Shown: positions 21,801 to 32,772 of the stretch, one piece after another
Numbering within the stretch: the first letter of the stretch is position 1
How the letters are laid out: each line of letters opens with the position of its first letter
NCBI GenBank assembly: GCA_001466705.2
Contig: LATX02000204.1
Span: 1 to 43,997 of the forward strand
DNA length: 43,997 nucleotides
Direction: 5' to 3'
Source of the DNA: Moniliophthora roreri
Taxonomy: Eukaryota > Basidiomycota > Agaricomycetes > Agaricales > Marasmiaceae
Position numbers and translations under genes: made by a program
The notes under the pieces: model-generated
The model's input: only the letters and a program-made list of their open reading frames with translations
Told to the model about the DNA's origin: nothing
The model's database searches: none

Positions 21801-24029
21801 CCTGCTGAGGTGAATGGTACGCGTTCTGCTTCCCCAGCTGGAATGGTAAAGCTGCGCGCTGACAAACCGCTTTCACCAGTACCAACTCGATTGAACAGTG
21901 CATATCGAAGTTCAACGACCCCAGCACCAAGTCCTGCTATCACCTTTCTTACCTCACTGGAACGACATCGCTCACCAATACCAGCACCAACGCCACAGTC
22001 ACCTGCCCCTACCCGATCACCCACAGTACCTCCGAGCGGTACCTATTCCAACTCCCTTGTTGTCCAAGTTTCACCGGCGTCAAAACGTTCTCCCTCACCA
22101 GTACCACCACCAGCTGTCTTGTCTCTTTCGCCTCAACCTCCATCCCGCTCACCTACGCCTCCTCGTTCACCACCTCGCACCAACGCAAACGGTGCACCTT
22201 CAGCACCACCTCCTGCAACCTCGACTTTACATTCATCTCGTTCACCCACATACACACCGCCACCCCTTTCGCCGGGATCCCTGGAACTAGCCTACCCCGA
22301 CGACGTCGAGATCACGAAGGAAGTCAAACAGGAACTTATGGATATTGACGACGCACAACACCTGTCTTCGCCACTGACAGAGATGCTCGACATCCAAGAG
22401 GAAGAGGAAGTCCGGTCGTCTCCATTGTCACCAGAACCCGAACCCGAAGAAGAGAGGAGTTCGCCATTATCGCCTCCTCCGATGGATGTGGATAGCGGCG
22501 GTGAGGGTGAGGTGGAGAAGAAGGAAGACGTTATGGTGGCTGATGACGTAGACAAGTCGAAAACACCAATGTCAATGCTAGGTGATGGTGTACCGATATC
22601 AACGCTTGCAGAAACGACTTTGCTATCACCTGAACCAGTTCCAGAATCTGCACTAGTTGCGGTTTCTACCAGTACTGCTACCCCAGAACCACCTCCTGTT
22701 CTAGCCTCCAAATCTACACCAGCACCTACTGCTACCACTTCGACTCCGCCACCTGCAACAGAATCAACGCCACCACCACACACGCCTACGATACCGGCTG
22801 CCAAAGTCAAGTTATCGCTCAAGGACTTCGCAGCACGGCGAAAGCAACAGCAACAGAAAGAGGCAGCAGAGGCGGCGCAACTGCAGCAGGAAGAAGAGAC
22901 CAGGGCTCGGGAGGCCAAGGAGGCGGAAGAAGCAAGGTTGCGAGAAGAGGTGCGATTGAAAGAAGAAGCCAAATTGAGGGAGCAGGAAAGGCTTGCCCAA
23001 GAGAAGGCCGAAGCGAGGAGGAAGGAGGAGGAGAGACTGAAGGAGGAGGCGAGGGTCAGAGAAGAGCAGAGGTTGAGGGAAGAGGCAAGGGCAAGAGAGG
23101 AGGCTAGGTTGAAGGAAGAACGAAGGCTGAGGGAAGAGGCGAGGATCCGAGAGGAGGCTAGATTGAGAGAGGAGGCGAAGGCTAGAGAAGAGGCGAGATT
23201 GAAGGAGAGGAAAAAGTTGGAGTCCATGTTAACAGCAGCGACAACGCCGACAACGACACCTGCGATACCAGTACAGATGGCTTCGTCACCATCGTCGAAT
23301 ATCTTCTCACAGTCAGGTGTATCAACGCCGCCCTTGGGTACTCTGTCATCATCGGTTGTACCAATGGTAACGAAAACTGAATCGCTGCCTGTTCCTACAC
23401 CCTCTCTGTCACTACCAGTACCAGCTACCGCCTCCTCATCGTCAGCACCGCCACTGCCGTCATCGACGTCGATCTTAACGGCGACCACCCGATCACCACC
23501 TCCACGAACACCTTCACCCACCGCTGCTTCCTCTTCTTCAGCACCAAGGCCAACATCACCTCTCCCTCCACAAGCGGCTGCTTCATCTTCTGCACCACCT
23601 TCGTCGTCGTCGTCGTCGTCATCATCACCAGCACCGGCACCCAAACTAAACGGTATAACAACGCCTCAAGCCACTACGACCGCTACTGCTCGAGCACCCT
23701 CTCCCATGCAGGAAGATGGTGAAATTGATGAAACTCCTGCATCCACGCCAACGCCAACGCCAACACCAACACCAAAACAACCATGCCGTCTCCCTGTCAA
23801 GTCCCAACCGCCTCCGGTTATATCGTTACCCTCGGAAATTCGAACTCCACCAACGCAGCCCCGCTCATTCAATACAGGACGAGAACCACCCAAGGGTCCA
23901 AGGGCGTTGATGGGTAACAGCGGCAGCGGTGGATACCGACGTTGGGATCGCGATAGGGATAGAGATGTGGGCAGGGATAGAGACCGAGAATGGGATCGAG
24001 ATCGTGCAAGAAGGAGGGATTGGCGTTAA
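18811..24029 (+). CDS. SET3: Set3-type PHD finger/SET domain protein, 1678 aa
   Basis: Likely scaffold of the Set3 histone-deacetylase complex: in yeast, Set3 reads H3K4 methylation through its PHD finger and holds Hos2/Hst1. Four exons close in frame: 18811-20207, 20267-21060, 21117-21215 and 21283-24029. An RE-dipeptide tract lies near residues 50-70. The PHD finger is at about 114-163 (CICGFTNDDGWSIGCDGCGRW.., Cys4-His-Cys3). The SET region is at about 310-460 (GRWVRSGCRPNAVLRPF, EEIVLGWEWDDGN), followed by the post-SET-like HHFKQQMGHILHSL and TFTTCACGSRARDC. Where active SET enzymes have NHSC this has RSGC, and Trp replaces the usual Tyr of EExxxxY, so a catalytically dead domain is inferred, as in Set3/MLL5 relatives. 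The rest is Pro/Ser/Thr-rich with a Glu/Arg/Lys coiled coil at about 1287-1410 and an RD-rich C-terminus, DRDRDVGRDRDREWDRDRAR. The N-terminal Met is the first ATG in a long open frame. Confidence 0.9.
22846..23220 (+). repeat. Glu/Arg-rich coiled-coil coding repeats in Set3
   Basis: About 125 residues of short repeats of the form (A/R)(L/K)REE(A/R), fully charged and with heptad-like spacing, preceded by a Gln run. At DNA level they are imperfect GAG/AGG-rich repeats. They probably form a long single helix or coiled coil in the C-terminal half. Confidence 0.85.
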
Positions 24030-24979
24030 GAGAGAAGTATCCTCATTACCCCTTAAATTTTCCAATGTATTGTTATTCCTTTCGACTTCTGCTTTGGTTT
24101 TTTGGGATTTTTTTTTTTTTTTTTTTTGCGCTTCGTGTCTTACTTCCTGTTTCTTTACCCCCGAGAAGTTACTTATGTGTCATTATGTCTCATTGTCCAA
24201 GTATGGTATGTTATATGACTTGGGATTAATACTATTACCGATACCAATGCCACTTGTAACTATCACATACATTAATCAGGCAACGATGAGAAAGCTTGAA
24301 CCTGAACCACGACCACTCGTACATGTTCAAATCCAAGGTTTTGAAAGACTGAGTATGCTCCCTGTAGTCGGCACTTAGCAGCACGAGGAAACGGTTGAAC
24401 TAACAGAACGGGGCATGGCGTCGGTATGTAGCGGAAAATTCACATTTCTTCATTTTCGCAGTTACAGGAAATGGCATGCGCTGAAGAGAGGAACGAAAGG
24501 GGTCTTACGAATCGAGATATAAGTAACTCGTTTATTCATCTCCGTCCCCTACTGCATTGACTGTCCCGACCTTTCCTTCGACATCGTTACACCTTATTCT
24601 TCGTCACGGATGCATGTTCCCTGACGGAACTCCATGCGGTTGCTAGAACTGTCCCCTGGACTCTGGTTCAGTACGATGTTGACCTCCACTTGATGCATCT
24701 AAATTCTCATTTCACCCGCATCTGCTGGCATGACTCCATGCTATCAGGTTGTTTGCAGCACCCATCGTTTGAGTGGAACGAGTTTGCTACGTCGTTTTTG
24801 GGGCCCATACACCGTACTCTTTCCAGAGAGTGTATAATAATTTGACAAAGGCTATCGAGGAAAAGAATAGTGTATCTTCAATGTAGCTATTGGTCGATCA
24901 AGTTCTCGTTTAAATCAAGAAAGCTACGGACTGCTTTGTTTCAAGAGCTCTAATTCCTGCTAGGCGCAGGCAAAAATAG
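24030..24979. other. 3' flank of Set3, no gene seen
   Basis: A 3' UTR candidate with a run of about 17 Ts at 24110-24127, followed by A/T-rich sequence with only short frames. Nothing else recognisable was found before the tRNA-His gene. Confidence 0.5.
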
Positions 24980-25079
24980 TGTCTCGGCTGGGAGTCGAGC
25001 CCAGGGCTTCTCGGAGCAACGTAAGCGTCTAAGGCGACTATGCCACAACGAGATGATTTAACCACTAATCGACCAAGAC
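24980..25079 (-). tRNA. tRNA-His (anticodon GTG) with a 28-nt intron
   Basis: The reverse strand gives a complete cloverleaf. The acceptor GTCTTGG (25079-25073) pairs with CCGAGAC with one G-U, and the discriminator A is at 24980. The D-arm is GATT..AATC, anticodon stem TCTCG/CGAGA encloses TT-GTG-G, the variable loop is AGCC, and the T-arm is CTGGG-CTCGACT-CCCAG. Mature length is 72. The remaining 28 nt sit one base 3' of the anticodon, the normal intron site. A second gene with identical mature sequence is at 39570-39655, but its intron is unrelated. Confidence 0.93.
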
Positions 25080-25587
25080 ATTAATTTGGGGTAATCTCAA
25101 AGCGGTCTCCATACAGGGCGATGACTAAACCAATATTTGAAGCTGTGTGGGTGACGAGCAGGGTGAGTTTACCCCCATTGCGCACCCCCTAGTGCGCCTC
25201 AAAATCGTCAGAATAACGCATCAACCTGAACGACTCCCAATACGCTTTTGGCATGATAGATCCAAAAAAGAGTAAGGTAACCGACCCGACTGGTTATGGG
25301 GGCCGAATTCAATGGTTGGATGTAATAAAGGACTGGCTTCTTCATTGTTCAATCCACCTCAACAAAACGTGGCTGCAATATTGAAGATCGCTGGGTCGTC
25401 TCTTGGTACCCGAGCAGAACTGCATGGAGCATACGGTGAATTGATAAAGAGAGCGAGGGTAGTACAATAAGAAGGAAAACTGCGACGTATTTAGGCTCAT
25501 CCATAGTACAGAGATTGGACGCCGAGGTAGTGCACTCATTAAAGAGTGTCGACGCGGAGTTAGAATGAGAATTATTTATTCAAAAAA
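25080..25587. other. Spacer between tRNA-His and the P450 3' end
   Basis: No gene seen. It contains a GC-rich motif near 25180-25200 (CGCACCCCCTAGTGCG, a short inverted repeat) and otherwise unremarkable sequence. The last part is the 3' UTR of the minus-strand P450. Confidence 0.5.
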
Positions 25588-27717
25588 CTAGAGCCACTCT
25601 TCCTTTGCCAGCGTCAGAAGTTCCAGAGCTTCCGGGAAACGAGGCTTGGACGAGACCTTATAGGGACGCGCTCGACTGTATTCGGATCAGAAAAGAAATC
25701 TTCATGAAACAATATTGTACCCACCTAAGAACACCAGAGGCCTCGTCGTCGGTACTGAGCGGCTCTACCACTCCAAATTCGTCTTTGCCTCGCTCGAGAT
25801 GCATTGCCCACAAGACTATCGCAAGCGAAAGCATTGTATTGAATGCTAAATGCCTACCTGGGCAAGTCCTGCAACATACGACCCATTACATATTAAATTG
25901 GGAATGCATTTAATGAAGCACACACCTCCGTCCAAAACCAAACGTATAATGTCCTTCCTCCTTAGTATTGGGAGGTGATGGTTTCTCCGTGCCATCTTCG
26001 TTCAGAAACCGTTCAGGTCTGAATTCTTCTGGATTTGGACCATACGTATCAGCGTCGTGATTCATCGCTCTGATGATAATTCAGCTATTTTGAATTTTCC
26101 GCGACCGGGAGAACACTCACAATACGTTAGGTATAATCAGACTATCTTTCGGGATGAAGTACCCTTCGTATGTGTCATCCTAGGGTTTAATTGTTCAGCG
26201 ATCATGACAATAACAGACTATGAATATAGAGCCAGACCTCAAGGGCTGCATGCAGAACTCCCAGTGGTGTTGTAGGACGCCATCGCAACGTCTGAGATCC
26301 AAAGTTAAGCATACGTAAAACGAGGTATCTTGCTTACTTGCCTCCTTCACCACCGCACGCATATAAGGGAGATTTTCCATGTCTTCCAATGTTGGGAGCC
26401 TCGCGTGTCCAACAACATTGTCTAACTCTTCTTGGGCTTTACGCTGAGCCTCGGGGAAACGGATCATAGCGAGTATTAGCCAGTCAATAGCGCCGGCGAT
26501 CTATTGATAGTGATATTAGTGATCATGGAGGTTAAATCTCTGGTCGACACTCACTGTTTCATATCCGGCTAGACTGAACAAGCAACTGAGAGATCGAAAA
26601 AAAAAGGCGGAGAACGGCAGATACGCACTAGATCATCGCCGCTAACCAAGAGGATTCCACATCATCCAGACCATGTTGCTCGTGGGTTTCAACGAGCATA
26701 GCACAAAAACTCGGCCCGACTTCCTGCTTCTTTGACTTTAAGTTTCGCAAGGTCAACAAGGCAGCCTGTCCAACAGTAAAACAGATGGTTATACTCACAA
26801 GCTCTTCTTTGACATTGAGGAAGTAATCCAAGAACCTCGCCGAGTGAACACGGAATATCTCCCTGCTTTCGCGCTTCCATTTAGCCAGAAAATCGGGGAC
26901 ATACTCAAGAAGTGGAATGTGGTTAGCCAAATATGCACCGGGTAGAACGGCCTCCGATATAAGGTCTACAAAACTTGCGAGAAATGGAATAACCGTTTCT
27001 TGAGATGGGTTATTGTAGAGGAAAGCGGCGATGTCGGACGAGGTAAAGCTTTGAATTTTTAACTTTCTGGCAAATGAGCATCTGAAACAAAGCTCACCGT
27101 TGAACGTGATTGTGGCATTCCTCTGGACTTTTGAGAATACCCATAGCAAGCCGTATTCCTCCGCGCATCAGGATCGGGTGGTAGCGAGCAATAGCTCTAA
27201 CGCTTAGAGCTTCATGTGCAGCACGACGCATGGCGCGCCATCTGTGTTTACATCAAGCATGAGGCAATGACTCAATCCCTATACGAAGGGAGACTCACCT
27301 TGTGCCGAGGTTTAGGAACACAAGAAGCATCCCTCCTGTCATATAATCGGCGACGATCGAACGAGGTCGCTGAGAGTATTTGATAGCACGATCGTCGAGC
27401 AGATCTCCAGCTGCCTTGGCAGAGTTGAGCAAAATAATATTCTGGTTGAAGAGACGTAAGTGTACGATATCACCTGAACATTGAGCCAATAGTGTAACCT
27501 CGATATTTTCTTCGTGAAGATTCGTACCATATGTCTTTTGCCATTCGACGAAAGTATGCCAAGGCCGGCTTGAATCCAGCTGAAAGAGATTTCCTACGAT
27601 TGGATAACCTTTTGGGCCCGGGGGTAGTCTCATCTTTCTCCTGGTATCGGGGAGTTGTGTCCAAACGAAGAACGCGATAAGCGCACAACCCAGAGATGCA
27701 GTAATGTTCAAAGCCAT
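25588..27717 (-). CDS. Cytochrome P450 monooxygenase, 510 aa, 12 exons
   Basis: Membrane-bound heme-thiolate monooxygenase, class E group I type; substrate unknown. An N-terminal anchor (ITASLGCALIAFFVW) precedes the hinge LPPGPKGYPIVGN. Motifs in order: WRAMRRAAHEAL (C-helix), AGYET (I-helix, about 291-295), ETLR (ExxR, 348-351), FRPERF, and FGFGRRTCPGRHLA with the heme Cys at 436. Exons: 27717-27528, 27473-27299, 27241-27098, 27048-26799, 26735-26629, 26573-26555, 26500-26342, 26291-26238, 26179-26121, 26069-25926, 25868-25725 and 25675-25588. All phases agree and the total is divisible by three. Intron 7 needs a GC donor (gcaagt), which restores the ExxR motif exactly. Exon 6 is only 19 nt. 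It resembles the P450 expansions of mushroom genomes, often CYP64-like; I cannot place the subfamily. Confidence 0.93.
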
Positions 27718-28274
27718 GGACAAGCAGTTGACAAGGGAGGTTCCTCTGAAAGAGAGAATCGCTTAGAGCGTGAACCAGATAAATATGTTCGGAGACTCAC
27801 CTGCTAGTCGAGGTATGCCGATTGACGTCCTAACATGACGATGCTTTTATATGTGCCGTATCATGCATGCTCTATGACCGATACTCTCGTATGAAGTTAA
27901 TGGATCTGTATACATCGGAGCAGTTCGAAGTCCACAATGACTTGAGAAATGATAGGTTCTTGCGTATGAATACTCTTAACAGCACAGTTAAAATTACTTC
28001 TCCGACTACCAAGGCCCTTCGGAAGCAGTGCCGACATACGAATGTGCTAGTGATTAATGTGGGAGCTCTCTACCAGAAGCGAAACTTGAGCGAGGCGATC
28101 TGATTCTGCAGAATGCTTATCCCATGCTTGATGGAACAAGGACCAAGAAAGCACATGGTGGTAAAAGAAATGGCGACCGCGTGTCATGTAATAGTACGTC
28201 ACATCGATGCGTGAGCGCCTTTGCTGTAAGCGTCATACAGCATACCCATACAGCATACTCATACAGCATACTCA
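27718..28274. other. P450 5' flank; short CATAC repeats at the right end
   Basis: Upstream region of the P450 with only short unsupported frames. From 28235 to 28275 a small tandem repeat of about 13 bp (CAGCATAC(C/T)CATA) directly abuts the MITE at 28275. Confidence 0.5.
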
Positions 28275-28440
28275 TCAGCAAAAACCGGAAAGTGCTATAA
28301 CCTAGCTCCAGGGGCATTATAACCTGGTTGTGGCCTGGTTTTGGGGGTTATGACTGGTTTTAAGGGTCATAATACCCTGCAGGTGGATTATAAACCCCGG
28401 GGAACCCATTGTAGCACTACACGGTTTTTGCCGATGCTGA
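28275..28440. mobile_element. 166-bp MITE with imperfect terminal inverted repeats
   Basis: The left end TCAGCAAAAACCGGAAAGTGC and the reverse complement of the right end (28411-28440: TCAGCATCGGCAAAAACCG then TGTAGTGCTAC) match except for a 6-base gap and a few changes, so the arms are about 25-30 bp. The interior has repeated (A/G)ACCTGGTT- and TTATAA-like motifs, no coding capacity and no obvious target-site duplication. It is a non-autonomous DNA element or a relic hairpin. Confidence 0.65.
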
Positions 28441-29766
28441 CACAAAACCGTAATTGTCGGTAACAAGCTTCCGGGTACAGCAAGCCATGTAGTACTTTAT
28501 TCATTCTCCCCAGCTTTGCAACCCCGACACGTTATAATGTTCCCGCTATGTTGTAAGGCCTTGATGAATGATAATTGCTCCCGTCCTTTTTTGCAAGCCT
28601 GCCTTGGAACAAATAATAATTTGCCCTGAGTGCGAATAATAAGTGGGAAACACCAGCAATGCCAAATTCGGCAGTCACGCATTATGATGCACAGACATTT
28701 TCCACGGTCAGATGCTGCTTACTTCCTCCTTTCACGTTCCTTCCTCTGTCATGCAGTGTAGTGTTCTACGGCTGTGATGCGTATCCCTGTCATATCAATG
28801 TCTCCCACATTCTGTGCTTACACTTTATCATAGCATCACCAAACATTACCCCTATGCCACATTGTCATTCGTCCAGCCAGCAGTCTCCTCATCATTGTTC
28901 TCTACACTGTCACCTGTGCGTGTACCATTTATAATCTGTCAATATTTGCACTCAATTCCATTCTCTCTCCTGCCAGTTCCCATTATTATCTTCCCAGTGG
29001 CTAAATAATCATTCTCTCCTTACCATATACAGCCGCTCATGCACCAGGGTTATTTATACTCTGTAAAGGCCCCAACCTCTTTATCATTTGGCTCTATCAT
29101 TCCATTCATTCTGGTGAGTACATTTGCCATTTGGCCAATCACGGGGTAATTATCATTCGGTCTACAGGACTCCCTCTTTTTCCCTCCTCATGGAGCACCC
29201 TATGCTACCCAATTATCATCCAACCTCTTCTCACATTCAGTGCTCTGCGGCATCACTTGAACCTAAGCCTTCACGTCAGTTGGTGTGCCTTATTCCCCTG
29301 CACACATTATGATTCATGCCCTTCAGATGTCTCCACTACCTCCATGATTTTAACTCCCTTCGGACTGTACAGTTCTCAGCTTGGAATCATCCGAGTCTGT
29401 ATTTCAATTCATGGAGCCCCCTGAAGCACCATTTTTGATGTTTTTCCCATCCCATGGGAGGCTAGTCGGTACTGTCACTTGGGCAGGCAACAAGGAGGTA
29501 ACAGTGTTGATTGGAAGGTGCATTTCATATCCTTTCATTGAATTGACAGTTATTATCTAGTGTAGTACTGATCCTGCCGAAACCTGAAGGCACCAAAGAC
29601 ATATATACTCCGCCATAATGCTACCTTACGAAGATTCTGACCCAGACTACATACATACCCCTCGCTCTTACTATACTTCACACTTTACTCACAGCTACTC
29701 AATATAACATCTCATAATATACACTATTTTGGGTATGGAAATGTTCCTCTGAAGTCTCAAGGCAAT

Positions 29767-30072
29767 ATGAGCCTCACTAGTGCACTATCATTCACCAACA
29801 CTCCGAATATAGCAGCCTCTACTGCTGAGCACTCAGTAAACATTGGCCAAACTTTGGAACAACATCAGACTACTAGGCTACAGTTCGGTCTCTCAGCAAA
29901 GATCGACGAGCATTGCATAGTGTTGTCAAATTTAGAAATATTAATTGCCTTTTTTGGAAGATTCTTACCTGTTATGGCAAGAATTTTAGAGAGATCATCG
30001 GCTGCATTTTCAAATATCCTATTGTACCATAAACGTCCGCAGGGTTTAGTATGGGCTGCAGGTATGTATTGA
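29767..30072 (+). other. 101-codon frame inside the inverted-repeat element
   Basis: An open frame from an ATG at 29767 lies in the central part of the element. It has no recognised domain. A donor-like AG/gtatgt sits near its end (about 30061). It could be part of a spliced passenger or a transposase remnant, or chance. Confidence 0.25.
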
Positions 30073-30599
30073 AACAAATTCTGATGCCTGATGATATTCA
30101 GTTGATTTCCTGTTGTTGGTGCAGGGGGATAACTTTTGTGGTCATCAAGAGATACAAGTCATAAGTAAAGTATGAACAAAAGCCATTCTGAGCTTGTGTG
30201 CCGCTTGACTTTTTCATTTGAGGATCTAATAGCACTGGGAGCGCTCAGTCAGACCTTTTCTATGCTCTGACTCAAGTGGTAATATCTACTAGGTCTGCAA
30301 ATAGTGTGGTGGATATGTATGAGGAAAGTTCTTCCCCAAACACTAGTTCCGATGAGCTAGACATAGTTCAATTCCAAGCGTCTATTCAGCGCTTGTGGAA
30401 TCTTGACGTTACATAGAAGGTAAATAGGTGAAGATTACTTAGTAAATTACCTCATAAAGACTCAGGAATGGCAGCGAGCATATAGAAGTGAAATGATGGA
30501 AGAAATGTATATTGGATATATATGTACAAGGTGGGTGTCCTACACAGCATGGGTGGTACCAGGGAGAAGACCTGCTGTTATGAGTATTGGGGTAAAGGA

Positions 30600-31195
30600 C
30601 GGCATAATTCAATGAAATAAGGAAGTTTTGCTTGTGATTGTGCAGCTTTCAAGGGTCACTGGGGAAGGAATTCATGAGAAAACGTGTGCAAAGAGTTTCA
30701 GGACCATGTTAGCCGAGGTTGAATGATTATTTGCCAGTATCCAGGGTACAAGGGCTGAGTATGAATGATAATGAGCCCACATAAGTCAAAATGATATTTT
30801 GTACACACCTGAGATCTGAGGAGAAGCACTGGAGGTTGAATTATAAACTTGAATCGAGGTGACCAGGGCAAGTAGAAGTGCTGAATGATAATGAGGCTGA
30901 GTCCATGAAAACAGGTGACAATGCATACCTAAGATATCAAGAAGTGAGGTTTGATGAAATAAGGAAGTTTTGCTTGTGATTGTGAGGCTTATAAAGGATG
31001 CCAGGGAAAAAATACATGAGAGGGCATGCATGAAGAGTTCCAGGACCATCGTATCAGCTGAGGTTGAATGATTATTTGACAGGTATCCAGGACAGGGTGC
31101 TGTATGCAATGCCAATAAGTCCGTGTCATTCAAAAATAGCTTGTACACAACATATCTGAGATCTGAGGAAGCATGAGGTTGAATTATAATTTGCT
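30600..31195. repeat. Direct duplication of about 345 bp inside the element
   Basis: GATGAAATAAGGAAGTTTTG or its AATG variant starts near 30610 and again near 30953. The two stretches then run parallel through CAGGACCAT, GAGGTTGAATGATTATTTG, a TGTACACA motif and GAGATCTGAGGA. Divergence is moderate (roughly 20%) with small gaps. Confidence 0.7.
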
Positions 31196-31221
31196 AAAGT
31201 GGTCGGGATAGAAACGTTTGG

Positions 31222-31570
31222 GGAGAATGATAAATTTGATGCGAGAGGCAGGTATCCGGGAGGTAGCTGAGGGACAATTATTAATAGCTCGAGCCCAGCC
31301 AAATGATAAAGGTACAGACCTAGAGACAACAGAAAATGGGGAAGAATGATAATTTGATGCGAGAGGCAGGTGGTATCTGGGAGGTAGCTGAGGGACAATT
31401 ATTGATAGCTTGAGCTCAGCCAAATGATAAAGGTGTGCACCCAGCGGATCAGATTAACATAAAGTGGGGGAGAATGATAATTCGGTACAAGAGGCAGGTA
31501 TCCGGGAGGTAGTTGAGGGACAATTATTATTATCTCGAGCTCAGCCAAATGATAAAGGTATGCACCTATG
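31222..31570. repeat. Three tandem copies of a 118-128 bp unit
   Basis: AGGCAGGT occurs at 31246, 31364 and 31492. Each is preceded by GA(A/G)AATGATAA and followed by GGGAGGTAG(C/T)TGAGGGACAA, a (A/T)TTATT stretch and CAGCCAAATGATAAAGGT. The repeats lie inside the right arm of the 3.36-kb element, near its terminal inverted repeat, like subterminal repeats of DNA transposons. Confidence 0.8.
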
Positions 31571-31825
31571 AGTGAAGAGCAGTGAGACCACAGAGGCAGA
31601 ATGACAATTCAGCAGTGTGTTGTAGATTAATAAATATGGTCAAGGAATGGGAGGATGATATCGCATACAGAGGAGGACAGAGGGGGAAAATGATAAAGGG
31701 TACTGATGGGAATAATAAAGGTACCAAATGTGGTCACGACGTGTGGTTGGCAGGGTCCGCTTTATAACGTGTCGGGGTTGCATTGCTGGGGCAAATTACA
31801 TTATTTCTACATGGACTGCTCCCGG

Positions 31826-32116
31826 GTAAAGTGGTATCGTGCACGACAACGAGATTTTGAGAGCGGGATTTAAATCTTCGTTGCCTTCGTGATTCGCATA
31901 CCGGGAGGTTGTAATAATAGGCCGAAAGTCGCGACGGGCTTTGTTCAAAACGGAATTAGGGCTCTAGCATCATCTAATAACTCTTTACCTTGCCTGTCAC
32001 TGTCATGGAAAAGCTTGTCAATGTCATCAAATTCACTATTAGACCAGTCATTATCTTTCAATGTCTCGGGTAGGCCAGCCTACATACTACGATTTATGGT
32101 GACATGACCTAACATT
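31826..32116. other. Spacer between two transposon relics
   Basis: No gene seen apart from a short unsupported plus-strand frame (31889-32107). The sequence ends at the TA dinucleotide that borders the next element. Confidence 0.5.
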
Positions 32117-32770
32117 AGGGCTGCTAAGCATGCCGTGTTACAGTTACAGCCGTACAATGGTACGGTAGTTGACGGGTACGGATGTACCTATACACCCCGA
32201 TGGTTACGGATCGGTCGTAATACGGTCGTTGTATGGGATGCGGGCGAGCAAAATGTATTTTTCCTTCCATGAAGCATGTTCATGGGCTTGGATGAGATGC
32301 AGGACTTCGATTTGGATTCAGAAGGGGAGATGCGAGTAAAGCTGGGTGATATTTACATTGTTCTTGTCTGAGTCGTGTCGTCTAAGAGCTTGACAGCATT
32401 AGGGTCAATTATTGCGGGAGAAAATCAATCTGTACCTTTGTTTCACGCCTTAAATCACCGCGCAAGGTTAAACTCTATTCATCGGGCTTGTCGTGGGTGT
32501 TATCCAGTAATCTGGTGACAGACGTCAAAGTGAGCCAAATTGCACAAATTGCACCTAGAGAAATGAAATACCTTTTTTTGCATCGCATGTAGGCATAAGT
32601 ATCCAGCACAGGGCGATGTTGACGCTTCACTCAAATTGCATTACCTTGGGCTCGCAGTAGGTTTAGACTGTAAACACCCATTTCTGCATATCTTTACCAA
32701 TGATTCTTTGATTTATGATCCCACCCGTAGTACGCCCGTATACGGCCGTGAACGGTACAGTTAGCAGCCC
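32117..32770. mobile_element. 654-bp MITE flanked by TA
   Basis: The left end GGGCTGCTAAGCATGCCGTG and the reverse complement of the right end (GGGCTGCTAACTGTACCGTTC) form terminal inverted repeats. Subterminal ACGGTCGT/TACGG motifs also appear in inverted orientation (about 32158-32240 and 32727-32757). A TA dinucleotide flanks both sides (32115-32116 and 32771-32772), as expected for Tc1/mariner-type insertion. There is no coding capacity, so it is non-autonomous. The superfamily is inferred only from the TA flanks. Confidence 0.75.
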
Positions 32771-32772
32771 TA

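Larger units (their letters stand above)
28471..31825. mobile_element. 3.36-kb element with terminal inverted repeats, no transposase seen
   Basis: The left end (CCGGGTACAGCAAGCCATGTAG.., then GCAACCCCGACACGTTATAA) and the reverse complement of the right end (CCGGGAGCAGTCCATGTAG.., then GCAACCCCGACACGTTATAA) match over about 80 bp, including an uninterrupted 20-bp identity (about 28519-28538 versus 31766-31785). The left third is C/T-rich with many ATTATCATT motifs and the right third is G/A-rich with AATGATAAT, so composition is also mirror-symmetric. A target duplication is not clear. No reading frame above about 120 codons is present and none resembles a transposase, so it is a non-autonomous or fold-back type element. 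Confidence 0.7.

Noticed and set aside
22292..23644. 450-codon open frame antisense to Set3
   Set aside because: It is the shadow of Pro/Ser/Thr- and Glu/Arg-rich codons on the plus strand. It is low complexity, has no domain and no splice context.
25019..25045. tRNA-Ser or tRNA-Leu reading of the 24980-25079 locus
   Set aside because: The GGCATAGTCGCC stretch mimics an A box but is the intron of the tRNA-His gene. The full cloverleaf only forms with GTCTTGG at 25079.
29767..30072. Transposase fragment in the inverted-repeat element
   Set aside because: No catalytic motif or recognisable domain; kept only as a low-confidence frame.
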